From: Nonomuraea sp. PA05
GTDB taxonomy: Bacteria > Actinomycetota > Actinomycetes > Streptosporangiales > Streptosporangiaceae
Length of the DNA stretch: 64,000 nucleotides
Assembly: GCF_008086045.1 (NCBI RefSeq)
Contig: NZ_VSEY01000002.1
Span: 392,975 to 456,974, forward strand
Reading direction: 5' to 3'
In this document: positions 55,644 to 64,000 of the stretch, piece after piece
Position numbering within the stretch: the stretch's first letter is position 1
How the letters are laid out: each line of letters starts with the position of its first letter
Made by a program: the position numbers and the translations under genes
Notes under the pieces: model-generated
Databases searched by the model: none
What the model saw: only the letters and a program-made list of their open reading frames with translations
What the model was told of the DNA's origin: nothing

Positions 55644-56066
55644 CTACATCTCCCGACGAGCCCGCAAAGTCGCCCGCACACTCTTCAGAGCCGACACGTA
55701 ATTCCGCTCATCAGGCCGCATCGCAACAGCGATGGCCAACGGCTCCTGAGCCCCTTCCACGTCACCAGTCCGCCACAACGCCAACCCCAACCCGAAGTAG
55801 GCATAATCCTCGGCCGGATTGGCGTCCACAATCTGCCGGAAGCTGGCCGCAGCCTCCGCATACTGCCGGGAATTGAACTGCGCCCGCGCCAGCGCCTCCA
55901 GAATGCTCCGCGACTCGGGCTCAGCCGCGGCGGCCCGCTCCAGCAACGCCGCCGCAGCAGCGGGGCTGCCCTCCTGCAGCAGCTTCACCCCACGCTGATA
56001 CCAGTCGTAAACGCCACCCCACGGAGCACCCGCACTCTCATCTCGAACATTCCCATCCTGACCCAT
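55644..56066 (-). CDS. tetratricopeptide repeat protein (Rv1691-like)
   Basis: 140 residues with about three TPR units: WYQRGVKLLQEGSPAAAAALLERAAAAEPES, then ILEALARAQFNSRQYAEAAASF and YAYFGLGLALWRTGDVEGAQ. Each shows the W/L-G/A-A/F-P spacing of TPR helices. Soluble adaptor-like protein of unknown role; homologues lie beside the HAD phosphatase in mycobacteria. ATG 56066 (GQDGNVRDES follows); ATG 56084 is an alternative. Divergent from the DUF1015 gene. Confidence 0.82.
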   Translation of the reverse strand: MGQDGNVRDESAGAPWGGVYDWYQRGVKLLQEGSPAAAAALLERAAAAEPESRSILEALARAQFNSRQYAEAAASFRQIVDANPAEDYAYFGLGLALWRTGDVEGAQEPLAIAVAMRPDERNYVSALKSVRATLRARREM

Positions 56067-56174
56067 GCGTGAGAACTCCTTCATCGCTGACGGCGACCTG
56101 GCTCCGACCTGCCACGAACGGACACGACTGCAACCACGGGGCGACTTCTGGAAGGCGCAAGCATTTATGGGAGC

Positions 56175-57698
56175 ATGCCCGGTATGGGGACTCCTGAACT
56201 GCCGGTACCTGCTGGACTGGTGCTACGGCCCTTCCGAGGCGTGCGTTTCGCTGTCGAAGATCCCGCCAAGGTGACCTCCCCGCCGTACGACCTGATCTCC
56301 GACGCCGACGTAGAGGTCCTTCTGGACGCTCACCCGAACAACGTCGTCCGCCTCATCCTTCCCTGCTCGTCCCCGAGCAACTCCTCCCCCCCCACCACCG
56401 AAATCCACCCGGCGTCCCAGGCAGCCACCGGCCCAAGCGACGCCAGAGACACCAGGGACATTAGGGACACCGACGCCACACCTCCAACCACCACCGACGA
56501 AGCGCACTCCGCGTCACCGACCGTCGCAGCACCTGTGACACACTCCGCGTCACAAATCACCACTCCCGAGACAGACCCCGCGTCTCCGCTGCCTCTCCAG
56601 CCCCGTTACGCCGTGGCCAGGGACACTCTTAAGGAGTGGCTGGACTCGGGCGTGCTGGTGCCTGACGACGTGCCCGCGCTCTACGTCTACGAGCAGACCG
56701 GCCCAGACATCCTGCAGCGCGGCCTGATCGGCGACGTCGGCCTGGCCGACCCCGGACAGCGCATCATCCTCCCCCACGAGGACGTCTTCCCCGGCCCCAT
56801 CGCCGACCGCCTCGCTCTCATGAGCACCACCCAGGCCAACCTCGAGCCGATCTTCCTCCTCTACGACGGCGACGACGGCACAGCCACCCACCTGGTGGAC
56901 GAGGTGGCCTCGACCCGCCACCCCCTCGTCTCCGCACAGACCGAGGACGGCCTCACACACCGCCTCTGGGCGATCACCGCCCCGGAGGAGATCGCCGCCA
57001 TCAACGCCGACCTCCAGGCTCGCCAAGCCCTGATCGCCGACGGCCACCACCGCTACGCCACCTACCGCGTCCTTCAACGCCAGGAACGTGCCACCCACCA
57101 CGACCTGCACAAGTACGTCGCGTCGGCATTGGGCCCGTGGGACTTCGGGCTTGCGCTGCTCGTCGACTCCCGCGCGTACCCGCCCGACCTCAAGGCCATC
57201 CACCGAGTCATCCAGGGCCTTCCCCTGGACGAGGCGGTGTCCAGGGCCAAGACGTCGTGGCAGGTGCACGACTACAAGGACCTGTCGGCCGGCCTGGCCG
57301 CGCTTGAGAGGGCCTCGGAGCCCGCGTTCCTGCTCGCCGGTGAGGACGGCTCGCACCTGCTCACCGACCCGGACCCGGTGCAGTTCGCCCGTGCCATGCC
57401 GCCGGATCGTTCCGACCGGTGGAACTCCCTGAACACCTCCGTACTCTCCGAGTTTGTGCTTCCTGTGGTGTGGGGCATGCGCGACAACGATCAGACCGTA
57501 CGCATCGTCCATCACGACACGGACGCCGCTGTACAACTCGCCATTCGTACCGGCGGCACCGCTGTCCTTCTCAAACCGCTCGCGATCGACGACGTGCTGG
57601 CGGTTGCCGCCGGCGGCGAGCGAGTGCCCCGCAAATCCACCTCCTTCGGCCCTAAGCCACGGACCGGCCTGGTTCTCCGTACGTTCGCCACCGGTTGA
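56175..57698 (+). CDS. DUF1015 domain protein with low-complexity insertion
   Basis: 507 residues. The DUF1015 domain starts LVLRPFRGVRFAVEDPAKVTSPPYDLIS, then NVVRLILP, and resumes at RYAVARDTLKEWL; later blocks are GQRIILPHEDVFPGPIADRL, LIADGHHRYATYRV (a possible active-site DGHHR) and LLVDSRAY. Between residues ~65 and ~138 is an insertion rich in Ser, Thr, Pro and Asp with HSAS/DPAS/HPASQ-type repeats. Related proteins include a serine-kinase-like group (SerK), so a kinase role is possible. Stop is followed by extensive repeats. Confidence 0.8.
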   Translation: MPGMGTPELPVPAGLVLRPFRGVRFAVEDPAKVTSPPYDLISDADVEVLLDAHPNNVVRLILPCSSPSNSSPPTTEIHPASQAATGPSDARDTRDIRDTDATPPTTTDEAHSASPTVAAPVTHSASQITTPETDPASPLPLQPRYAVARDTLKEWLDSGVLVPDDVPALYVYEQTGPDILQRGLIGDVGLADPGQRIILPHEDVFPGPIADRLALMSTTQANLEPIFLLYDGDDGTATHLVDEVASTRHPLVSAQTEDGLTHRLWAITAPEEIAAINADLQARQALIADGHHRYATYRVLQRQERATHHDLHKYVASALGPWDFGLALLVDSRAYPPDLKAIHRVIQGLPLDEAVSRAKTSWQVHDYKDLSAGLAALERASEPAFLLAGEDGSHLLTDPDPVQFARAMPPDRSDRWNSLNTSVLSEFVLPVVWGMRDNDQTVRIVHHDTDAAVQLAIRTGGTAVLLKPLAIDDVLAVAAGGERVPRKSTSFGPKPRTGLVLRTFATG

Positions 57699-58370
57699 GG
57701 CAGCCCTCGACGGCGCGGCCTTCCAGCAAGGCCCAGTCCGCCAGCACAGGGCTAGCCCAGCCTCCAGCCCAGCCAGCGCAGCACAGCCCAGCCAGCGCAG
57801 CACAGCGCAGCACAGCGCAGCACAGCGCAGCACAGCGCAGGCCAGATCCAGCCCGGCCTTCCGACGCAGGTCAACCCGGTCCTCCACCACCCCCAAGGCA
57901 GGCCCAGCTCTCCAGCCCACGCCAGCTCACCCCCTCCGACGCAGGCCAGGCCAGCCCTCCAGCCCACCCCTGAGACAGGCCCAGCTCTCCAGCCAAGGCC
58001 GGCCCCTTCGCCAAGGCCAGCTCCCCAGCCCAGGCCAGGCCAGGCTCGCCATCAGACCAGCTCTCCGGGTCAACCGTCCGAGTCAGCCCGCAGGGTCAGC
58101 CCAGCCGGATCAGCCCAGCCGGACGATCCCGCCGCGTCGGCCCCGTCAGCACAGGCCAGACCGGTCCTCCTGCGCGGCCGCAGCCCTACCAGCCCCCAAG
58201 CCCCTAAGCCCTCAAGCCCTCAAGCCCTCAAGCCCTCAAGCTCAGCATCCCGCCCCCAGGCTGCTAGGCCTCGCCTTGGCACCGGCCCCGCCCCTCCGGT
58301 GTCCCCATCCCCGATCGGTGCTCCTCCGGACCGATCGCGCTCATCGCGGAGACCCGCTGGATAAGCCAGA
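57699..58370. repeat. 672-bp repeat-rich intergenic region
   Basis: No gene is supportable. It contains about five copies of the 10-bp unit GCGCAGCACA (around 57793-57841), many CCAGCCCAGCC and CCAGCTCTCCAGCC words, and four perfect abutting copies of the 8-bp unit GCCCTCAA (58208-58239). Lies between convergent DUF1015 and SSB-like genes. Confidence 0.75.
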
Positions 58371-58832
58371 TCAGCCGGTCGGTGCCAGGTATGGCACCTG
58401 CAGCGGTATCAGGTCGGCGAGGCGGTGAGCGGGCGCGGCCACGGCGTCGGACGCCGAGATGGTGACGGGCTCGGCTGCAGCAGCGTCCGCCGGGGTGGTG
58501 GTGGGGTCGGCTGGTTCGGCTTGTTCGTACGGTTTGGCGGAGCTGACCTCGACCTCATAGCGCCACCTCTTGCCGGTCGATGGGCCGTAGACCCGGCAGC
58601 GGAACGAGCCCATCACCTCAAGCAGGTCGCGGGGCTTCATGGCGCGGACGACGGCGGCCGTGTCCGCGTCGAACGTGATGCACGGGATGCTGTCGCTCAG
58701 TGTCGCCCCGCGTCTGTGGCGGCGACGTCGGACGATGATGCGCCACTTCGTCAGGGTGTCGCCGCTCGGCAGGGGATGGTCCTCGGCCGGGGCTGACAGC
58801 CTTCCCACCAGCAAGACTTCGTTTCGATCCAC
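58371..58832 (-). CDS. single-stranded DNA-binding protein-like OB-fold protein
   Basis: 153 residues. NEVLLVGRLSAP begins an SSB-type OB fold, continuing LTKWRIIVRRRR, CITFDADTAAVVRAMKPRDLLEVMGSFRCR and WRYEVEVSSA, the strand order of SSB. The C-terminus is Ala/Pro-rich and lacks the acidic DDxPF tip of canonical SSB, so it is probably an accessory SSB. GTG 58832 is fixed by GGAGG seven bases upstream on the minus strand; the open frame runs further upstream without homology. Divergent from the MBL gene. Confidence 0.8.
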   Translation of the reverse strand: MDRNEVLLVGRLSAPAEDHPLPSGDTLTKWRIIVRRRRHRRGATLSDSIPCITFDADTAAVVRAMKPRDLLEVMGSFRCRVYGPSTGKRWRYEVEVSSAKPYEQAEPADPTTTPADAAAAEPVTISASDAVAAPAHRLADLIPLQVPYLAPTG

Positions 58833-58935
58833 GGTCGTCCTCCGATCGGTGCTGCGGTCGAGATCACTCTCTACGATGAGGGGGTGGCCGGATCGGCTGA
58901 ACGCCGTTCTGGGGATAACGGCGGGAGGCTTGGGA

Positions 58936-59865
58936 GTGCCTGTGGACAACATCACCGCGCTCGGCGGCGACGTTTATGAGATCGACACCAAGATGGCCGG
59001 GTTCTCGGGGATCACGGCGGGTTATCTGATCCTGAGTGACCGGCCCTGCCTCGTGGAGACCGGTACCTCGACCTCGGCCCCCGTCGTACGGGATGCGATC
59101 GCCTCGCTCGGTGTCGGCCCCGACGACCTGGCCACGGTCGTGGTGACTCACATTCACCTCGATCACGCCGGGGGCGTCGGCGACATCGCCAGGTTCTTTC
59201 CGTCCGCGCAGGTCGTCGTACATGAGAAGGGGGCCCGCCACCTCGCGGAGCCGTCACGGCTGATGGCCAGCGCGCGCATGGTGTGGGGTGATCGGCTCGA
59301 CACGCTCTTCGGGGAGCTGACCCCCACCGAGGCCGAACGCATCGTTGCGCTCGGCGACACCGGCGCCATCGACCTGGGCAACGGGCGCACGCTGAACAGC
59401 CACTACTCGCCTGGCCATGCGAAGCATCATGTGGGGTTGGTCGATTCCGCCACCGGTGATCTGTATGTCGGTGATGCGGCTGGTGTCTACCTGCCTGAGA
59501 CCGGCGATCTGCGTCCCGCCACTCCGCCGCCGGACTTCGATCTGAAGACCGCCCTGGATTCGATTGCGCTGTTCGGGGCGCTTGGGCCGCAGAGGTTGCT
59601 GTTCAGCCACTATGGGCCGGTTCAGGCCGTTCAGGAGACGCTTGAGCGGTCGGCGGAGGAACTTCGGGTTTGGGTTGATCTCACTCGGCAGGCTCGTTCG
59701 GAGGGCATGGATCTGGATCATGCTGTTGCCATGGTGAGGGAGCGCGTCGATGAACGCTACGGGGCGACGTCGGATGATGCCAGGGCTGAGCAGGTCGAGT
59801 TGCTGAGCGGTGTGTCGTCGAATGTCGCAGGGATCCTGCATTGGCTGGATCGCAGCTCTCCATGA
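58936..59865 (+). CDS. MBL-fold metallohydrolase
   Basis: 309 residues. THIHLDHAGG near residues 71-80 is the metal motif, with further ligands in SHYSPGHAKHHVG near 155, VGDAAGV near 178 and FSHYGP near 224, giving the complete dinuclear site. The last ~80 residues are a helical C-terminal extension. GTG 58936 is chosen because GGAGG lies eight bases upstream; an ATG at 58876 would add 20 unconserved residues. Substrate unknown. Divergent from the SSB-like gene. Confidence 0.85.
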   Translation: MPVDNITALGGDVYEIDTKMAGFSGITAGYLILSDRPCLVETGTSTSAPVVRDAIASLGVGPDDLATVVVTHIHLDHAGGVGDIARFFPSAQVVVHEKGARHLAEPSRLMASARMVWGDRLDTLFGELTPTEAERIVALGDTGAIDLGNGRTLNSHYSPGHAKHHVGLVDSATGDLYVGDAAGVYLPETGDLRPATPPPDFDLKTALDSIALFGALGPQRLLFSHYGPVQAVQETLERSAEELRVWVDLTRQARSEGMDLDHAVAMVRERVDERYGATSDDARAEQVELLSGVSSNVAGILHWLDRSSP

Positions 59866-60314
59866 CAATGTGACGAGCGTGGCCTATGTGGCCGACGTGC
59901 CTGACATGGCGTATGTGGCGGACGTGACCAGCGTGGCTCATGTGGCCCACGTGGTTCCGTGGCTTACTCGGCTCATGTGGCTACCGTGGCCTGTGGCTAA
60001 TGTGGCTGTGGCGGCGTGGCCTGTGCGACGCGGCCTGGCCTGGGCGACGGCCTGGCCTGTGCGACGCGGCGTGGCCTGTGCGACGCGGCGTGGCCTGTGC
60101 GACGCGGCCTGGCCTGTGCGACGCGGCCTGGCCTGTGCGACGCGGCGTGGCCTGTGCGACGGCGTGGCGCGATTGACAGCTTGGCGAGCGTGACCGGCGC
60201 GTGACGGCGGAAGGCGTGATGACATATCAGCGTGACGTCCAGCGCCGTGAAATGGCGAACCCGCCGCACGAGCCTTCCTCAACAGGGAAGACCCATGCGG
60301 CGGGCGCAGCGGTT
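59866..60314. repeat. 449-bp intergenic region with 19-bp tandem repeat
   Basis: About eight copies of the 19-bp unit (G/C)TGGCCTGTGCGACGCGGC run from 60016 to about 60168, one shortened. The 59885-59970 part has looser GTGGC-GACGTG-type repeats. The TPR-gene terminator at 60260-60304 closes the region. No gene is supportable. Confidence 0.75.
60260..60304 (-). terminator. terminator of the Arg-Gly repeat TPR gene
   Basis: CCCGCCGCA (60260-60268) pairs with TGCGGCGGG (60296-60304), and an inner CTTCC/GGAAG stem fills the loop. It begins 11 bases past the stop codon on the minus strand. Confidence 0.7.
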
Positions 60315-62975
60315 CTACTCGCTCTTGGGCTTGTCTTCAGACCCCTCGGCATCATCGTTCAGGACGTCACCGAAGTTCGGCTCAATGAACGCCGGCGTGA
60401 TCCCAGGCACCCCAGCCGCCTGCTCCTTCGCCTCCTCAGGCTCGTCAGCCTTGTCGGCCGGCACCGCCTCGTCGGCCTCAGCAGCGTCGCTGGTCTCCGC
60501 AGCTTGCGAAGCCTCAGCCTCCTCGCCAGCTTCCGGAGCCTGCGCCGCCTCAGAAGCCTGCGCGACTTCGGCGGACTCCGGGGCGGCCTCTGCAGATTCC
60601 GCCTCCTCCGCAGCTTCCTCCGAGGACGCAACGACTTCGGAGTCGTCATCGCCCTCAGCGGAATCAGCCTCCGAAGACTCGGCAGTGCCGGGCTCATCGG
60701 CCTCTTCGGCGGACTCGTCCACGTCAACATCCGAGGCGACCTCGGAGCTCAGGAGGTCGCCGGCCTCGGCGAGGGCGGCGGCGTCGTCCGCCTCCCCCTC
60801 CACCACGGCCACGTCTCCGGCGTCGTCGGAGTCGTCCTCGTAGTCGAACTCCTCCTCGACGTCCTCGATGACGGCGCCGGTCAGCTCCGCGTACCGCTCG
60901 GCCGCCTCCGTCTCGCCGTCCTCGTCGAACGCCATCGCCCGCCCGAACCAGTCCGTCGCAGCGTCCTGGTGCCCGGCGTCGGCCAGCGCGTCGGCGTACG
61001 CGAACGCGAGCCGTGCCGACCACGGCCGGGGCTGCGGGTCGCGCAGCTCGGGCAGTCGCTGCAGCGTGATCACGGCGGCGTCGTGCTGGCCTAGGTCGCG
61101 GCGGGCGCCGGACTCGACGATGGTCAGCTCGATGCGGCCGGCCCGGTCGAGGCGCTCCGCTTCGGGCGAACGTACGAGGTCGATGGCCCGCTCCGGACGG
61201 CCCATGCCGCGCTCGCAGTCGGCCATGACCGGCAGGTACGCGTCCGAGCCCGTCATCCGCCTGGCCGCCCGCAGATCACTCAGCGCCTCGGAGAAGTGGC
61301 CCGCACGGTAGGCGACGATGCCCGCCGCCTCACGTACGACACCGATGCGAGCCGCGAACCTGCGCGCCACCTTCGTGTGCTCGTGCGCCCGGTCCGGGTC
61401 GTCCTCCTCCAGCGCCCGCTCGGCGGCGACCAGGTGCCGGCCGACGAGGTCGGCGAGGTCGCCGGGAAGCGAACGCAGCTCCTCGAGAACTTCCTTGTCG
61501 AGCTCGTCCACCGTGATGTCGGGCGCCACCTCGGGCAGCTTCTCGCGCTGCGGCGCCTCGGCAGCGCCCTCGCTGTCGCCGCGGCCGTACCTCGCGCGGG
61601 TCCCCGCGCCGGGACGCTCGTCGCGGCCTTCCCGGGAGAACGGGCGGGAGTCGCGGTCGCCCCTGTCGCGGAAACCGCCTTCACGCCTGTCACCGTAGCC
61701 GCCGCGGTCGCCACCCTCACGGCGCGGCCCGCGGTTGTCGCGGAACCCGCCCTCGCGACGGCCGTAACCACCGCTTTCACGCCGGTCACCGTAGCCGCCC
61801 TCACGACGAGGGCCACGGTCGGAGTAGTCGCCACCCTCGCGACGGGGACCGCGGTCGGCAAAGCCGCCACCCTCACGGCGGGGGCCACGGTCCGAGTAGT
61901 CACCGCCCTGGCGACGGGGGCCGCGGTCGGCATAGCCGCCGCCTTCGCGCCGCTCGCCGTAACCGCCTCTACTGGGACGGTCGTCGCGGAACCCGCCTTC
62001 ACGCCTGGGGCCGCGGTCGTCGCGGAACCCGCCCTCACGGCGCGGACCCCGATCGTCGCGGAACCCGCCCTCACGGCGCGGACCCCGATCGTCGCGGAAC
62101 CCGCCCTCACGGCGCGGACCCCGATCCTCACGGAACCCGCCCTCACGACGCGGACCACGATCCTCACGGAACCCGCCCTCACGACGCGGACCACGATCCT
62201 CACGGAACCCGCCCTCACGACGGGGACCACGATCCTCGCGGGGTCCGCCTTCACGCCGCTGCCCGTAACCGCCACCGCCGCCGCCCTCGCGGCGCGGCCG
62301 GAAGTCGTCGCGGTCGCGGTAGGTACGGCGCTCCTCGCCGCCCTCCCGACGCGGACCCCGGTCCTCGTAACCACCTTCACGACGCCCGGCGAAGCCGCCT
62401 TCACGCCTCGGCCCGCGGTCGTCGCGGAAGCCACCCTCACGGCGCGGTCCGCGATCGTCACGGAAGCCGCCTTCACGCCTGGGGCCGCGATCGTCACGGA
62501 AGCCGCCTTCACGCCTGGGGCCGCGATCGTCGCGGAACCCGCCCTCGCGCCGGCCACCGCCGGAGGAGCCGCTCTCGCGCCGGTCGCCGTAGCCACCTTC
62601 ACGGCGCGGACCGCGATCGTCTCTGTCCCGATAGGTACGGCGGCCGTCACCCCGGGGCCCGCGATCGTCCCCTTCGCGCCTGGGGCCGCGGTATCCGCCC
62701 TCACGGCGGGGGCCGGAGTCGTCACGGTCGCGGTACGGCCGGCGCTCCTCGCCCTCGCGGCGCCCGCCGCGGTCGTCTCGCTGATCGTCGCGCCGAGGAC
62801 CGCGCTCACCGCGGTCGTAGGGACGCGACCTGTCATCGGAACGGAACGGACGGTCGCCGCCGGAGTCTCGCCCGCGAGAGCCGTAGCCGCCGCTCCTGCC
62901 ACCTCCGCCTGAGCGCCTGTCACCGTAGTCGCCGCGCCCGCGCTGTCCGCCGTCCGATCCGTTATCTCTGTTCAC
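60315..62975 (-). CDS. large Arg-Gly (RGG-like) repeat protein with TPR and acidic domains
   Basis: 886 residues in three parts. Residues 1-~470 are low complexity, mostly Arg, Gly, Asp and Glu, with a 12-residue unit [12 protein letters not shown] repeated in two blocks (about four and seven abutting copies) plus variants. Residues ~480-700 are helical TPR-like ([52 protein letters not shown]). The last ~185 are extremely acidic (Glu/Asp/Ala). The pattern suggests an RNA-binding, phase-separating RGG-type protein with charge-balancing tail (inference). GTG 62975 (NRDNGSDGG follows) is used as start; 13 upstream codons are open but not protein-like. Confidence 0.75.
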   Translation of the reverse strand: MNRDNGSDGGQRGRGDYGDRRSGGGGRSGGYGSRGRDSGGDRPFRSDDRSRPYDRGERGPRRDDQRDDRGGRREGEERRPYRDRDDSGPRREGGYRGPRREGDDRGPRGDGRRTYRDRDDRGPRREGGYGDRRESGSSGGGRREGGFRDDRGPRREGGFRDDRGPRREGGFRDDRGPRREGGFRDDRGPRREGGFAGRREGGYEDRGPRREGGEERRTYRDRDDFRPRREGGGGGGYGQRREGGPREDRGPRREGGFREDRGPRREGGFREDRGPRREGGFREDRGPRREGGFRDDRGPRREGGFRDDRGPRREGGFRDDRGPRREGGFRDDRPSRGGYGERREGGGYADRGPRRQGGDYSDRGPRREGGGFADRGPRREGGDYSDRGPRREGGYGDRRESGGYGRREGGFRDNRGPRREGGDRGGYGDRREGGFRDRGDRDSRPFSREGRDERPGAGTRARYGRGDSEGAAEAPQREKLPEVAPDITVDELDKEVLEELRSLPGDLADLVGRHLVAAERALEEDDPDRAHEHTKVARRFAARIGVVREAAGIVAYRAGHFSEALSDLRAARRMTGSDAYLPVMADCERGMGRPERAIDLVRSPEAERLDRAGRIELTIVESGARRDLGQHDAAVITLQRLPELRDPQPRPWSARLAFAYADALADAGHQDAATDWFGRAMAFDEDGETEAAERYAELTGAVIEDVEEEFDYEDDSDDAGDVAVVEGEADDAAALAEAGDLLSSEVASDVDVDESAEEADEPGTAESSEADSAEGDDDSEVVASSEEAAEEAESAEAAPESAEVAQASEAAQAPEAGEEAEASQAAETSDAAEADEAVPADKADEPEEAKEQAAGVPGITPAFIEPNFGDVLNDDAEGSEDKPKSE
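61970..62560 (-). repeat. 36-bp coding tandem repeats in the Arg-Gly protein
   Basis: A 36-bp unit coding [12 protein letters not shown] (with RED variants) is repeated about eleven times in two blocks, about 62390-62560 and 61970-62260. Codon-level similarity between copies is high, pointing to recent expansion. Confidence 0.8.
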
Positions 62976-63066
62976 TTCTGGTCCATTTCGTTGGCTCACC
63001 CAGCGGACTCTCAACGACGGTCCACCGTGGCTGGTCGCCGCCCGCCCTCGGGCCTTACGCGACGAA

Positions 63067-63086
63067 GGCCACCCGTGGGGGTGGCC
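63067..63086. other. short hairpin in the divergent TPR/methyltransferase region
   Basis: GGCCACCC (63067-63074) and GGGTGGCC (63079-63086), perfect 8-bp stem with a 4-base loop. It lies upstream of both divergent genes, so it cannot be a normal terminator for either; leader structure or remnant. Confidence 0.4.
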
Positions 63087-63120
63087 CGGTCTCTCCAGCC
63101 TAGCAAGTCACAGAACGTCC

Positions 63121-63924
63121 ATGAGCCCGTCGCACCCCGATATTGATTGGACCGCGAACCCCGGGTCGGCGAGACTGCTCGCCATGTCACTACGCTTCCA
63201 CGAAATCGCCGAGTCCCGTCACCGTATTCTGAACCCGATCACGGACGACAAACTCAACCTGCTCGGCGAGATCTGCCACTTCGCGCCCGGCACCCGCATC
63301 CTGGACCTGGCTTGCGGAAAAGGCGAGCTCCTTTCCCGTTGGGCGGCCGACTACGGCGTCCAGGGCGTCGGTGTCGACATCAGCAAAGTTTTCCTGGGCG
63401 CCGCCGGAAAACGTGCCGAGGAGCTCGGTGTGGCCGATCGGGTCGAGTTCGTGGAAGCGGACGCGGCGGCTTACGAGGACACTCCCGAGTCGTACGACGT
63501 CGTGTCCTGCATCGGCGCGACCTGGATCGGCGGCGGTCTGGCGGGGACGTTGTCGCTGATGCGCCGCTGGCTGCGCCCCAACGGCATCGTCTTGGTGGGC
63601 GAGTGCTATTGGACGTCGCCGCCGCCGCCCGAGGCGTGCGCCTCGCTGAGCATCGACGAAGGTTCCTTCACCTCGCTGGCGGGTACGACCGAGCGCGCCG
63701 AAGCGGCCGGCTTCGAGCTACTGGAAATGGTGCTCGCCAGCCCCGACAGCTGGGACAGGTACGTGGCCAGCCAGTGGTGGACGATCAGCGACTGGCTGCG
63801 CGAGAACCCCGATGACCCTGATGTGCCGGCGATGCGTGACTTCCTGAGGCAGGCACGGCGATCCCACTTGGAGTACGGCCGTGACTACATCGGCTGGGGT
63901 GTGTTCGTCCTACGGCCGGTGTGA
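63121..63924 (+). CDS. class I SAM-dependent methyltransferase
   Basis: 267 residues. SAM motif I ILDLACGKGELLSRWA at ~60-75, acidic motif II VGVDISKVFL, and RWLRPNGIVLVGECYW near 145 as post-III strand. The enzyme resembles small-molecule or lipid methyltransferases; no acceptor can be named. C-terminal WWTISDWLRENPDD is family-typical. ATG 63121 is used; ATG 63184 (SLRFHEIAESRH follows) is a possible shorter start. The remaining 76 bases of the window show only short GTAGCCGG-type repeats and no gene. Confidence 0.82.
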   Translation: MSPSHPDIDWTANPGSARLLAMSLRFHEIAESRHRILNPITDDKLNLLGEICHFAPGTRILDLACGKGELLSRWAADYGVQGVGVDISKVFLGAAGKRAEELGVADRVEFVEADAAAYEDTPESYDVVSCIGATWIGGGLAGTLSLMRRWLRPNGIVLVGECYWTSPPPPEACASLSIDEGSFTSLAGTTERAEAAGFELLEMVLASPDSWDRYVASQWWTISDWLRENPDDPDVPAMRDFLRQARRSHLEYGRDYIGWGVFVLRPV

Positions 63925-64000
63925 CCCGTCATTCTGCGGCCGTTGTGACCGCCAGCCTGTTGTAGCCGGGGTGAGCCCTGTAGCCGGTATAACCGACCAT

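Noticed and set aside
57752..58428. Ser/Pro/Gln/Arg-rich open frames in the repeat region after DUF1015
   Set aside because: Created by 8- and 10-bp repeats; no start signals and no domain.
61296..62912. Long open frames (over 500 codons) on the plus strand opposite the Arg-Gly gene
   Set aside because: They are produced by the codon-periodic repeat on the minus strand; the translation is a Val/Ala/Thr/Pro repeat with no domain, and the minus-strand frame has TPR homology.
63067..63086. Hairpin considered as a terminator
   Set aside because: It lies upstream of both divergent genes, so it does not follow any gene in the window.

Overview
The window is high-G+C DNA with GTG/TTG starts, SD-linked overlapping operons, leaderless promoters (TAnnnT followed after 6-7 nt by ATG/GTG) and actinobacterial marker genes (whiA, rbpA, opcA, mycothiol-type DinB/MDMPI protein, steA/steB-mctB). 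Gene order resembles what I recall of Streptomyces coelicolor SCO1935-SCO1958 (tkt-tal-zwf-opcA-pgl, gap-pgk-tpi-secG, whiA-yvcK-rapZ-uvrC, uvrA) joined to the mycobacterial Rv1691-Rv1699 block (TPR protein, HAD phosphatase, tlyA, nadK, recN, steA, mctB). The most likely source is a chromosome of a filamentous actinomycete, perhaps Streptosporangiaceae/Nonomuraea-like; this is inference from gene content only. No insertion sequence, phage, CRISPR array, rRNA or tRNA was seen.

Layout. 0-6.1 kb: oxidative and non-oxidative pentose phosphate operon (tkt end, tal, pgi, zwf, opcA, pgl). 6.1-9 kb: adenosine deaminase, a leaderless methyltransferase and an SDR. 9-15 kb: surface-polysaccharide type genes (two GT2 proteins, a large GT39-like membrane protein, a secreted ricin-type lectin). 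15-21 kb: accessory metabolic and regulatory genes (coiled-coil protein, stand-alone Clp-N protein, ACT-GNAT, amine oxidase-like flavoprotein plus amidohydrolase). 20.9-24.7 kb: gap-pgk-tpiA-secG, then rbpA. 25-30.5 kb: uvrC-rapZ-yvcK-whiA. 30.5-32 kb: three tandem Rieske lipoproteins. 33-36 kb: uvrA. 36-42 kb: MDMPI/MBL pair, phosphatidylethanolamine synthesis (psd-pssA), terC behind a structured leader. 41-51 kb: a long minus-strand block for envelope and genome maintenance (glycosyltransferase, murJ-like, mraY-like, steB/mctB, steA, recN, nadK, tlyA). 51-64 kb: SCP2, a DrrAB-type exporter, HAD phosphatase, TipAS protein, TPR protein, DUF1015, SSB-like, MBL hydrolase, a giant Arg-Gly-repeat TPR protein and a methyltransferase.

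Regulatory highlights read directly from the sequence: uvrC and uvrA each carry a promoter of the RecA-independent DNA-damage (PafBC) form TTGTCRGTG-N8-TAnnnT; a DasR-like palindrome sits in the gap promoter; terC has a candidate manganese-riboswitch leader with an SD-sequestering hairpin; the TipAS gene has a MerR-type promoter with a perfect dyad in a 19-bp spacer; and the add/methyltransferase divergent region contains a 16-bp palindrome.

A second theme is minisatellite expansion, mainly from 36 kb rightwards: short GC-rich tandem repeats fill the spaces between convergent genes and also appear in frame inside proteins (MDMPI, DUF1015, the start of nadK, the RG-rich TPR protein).
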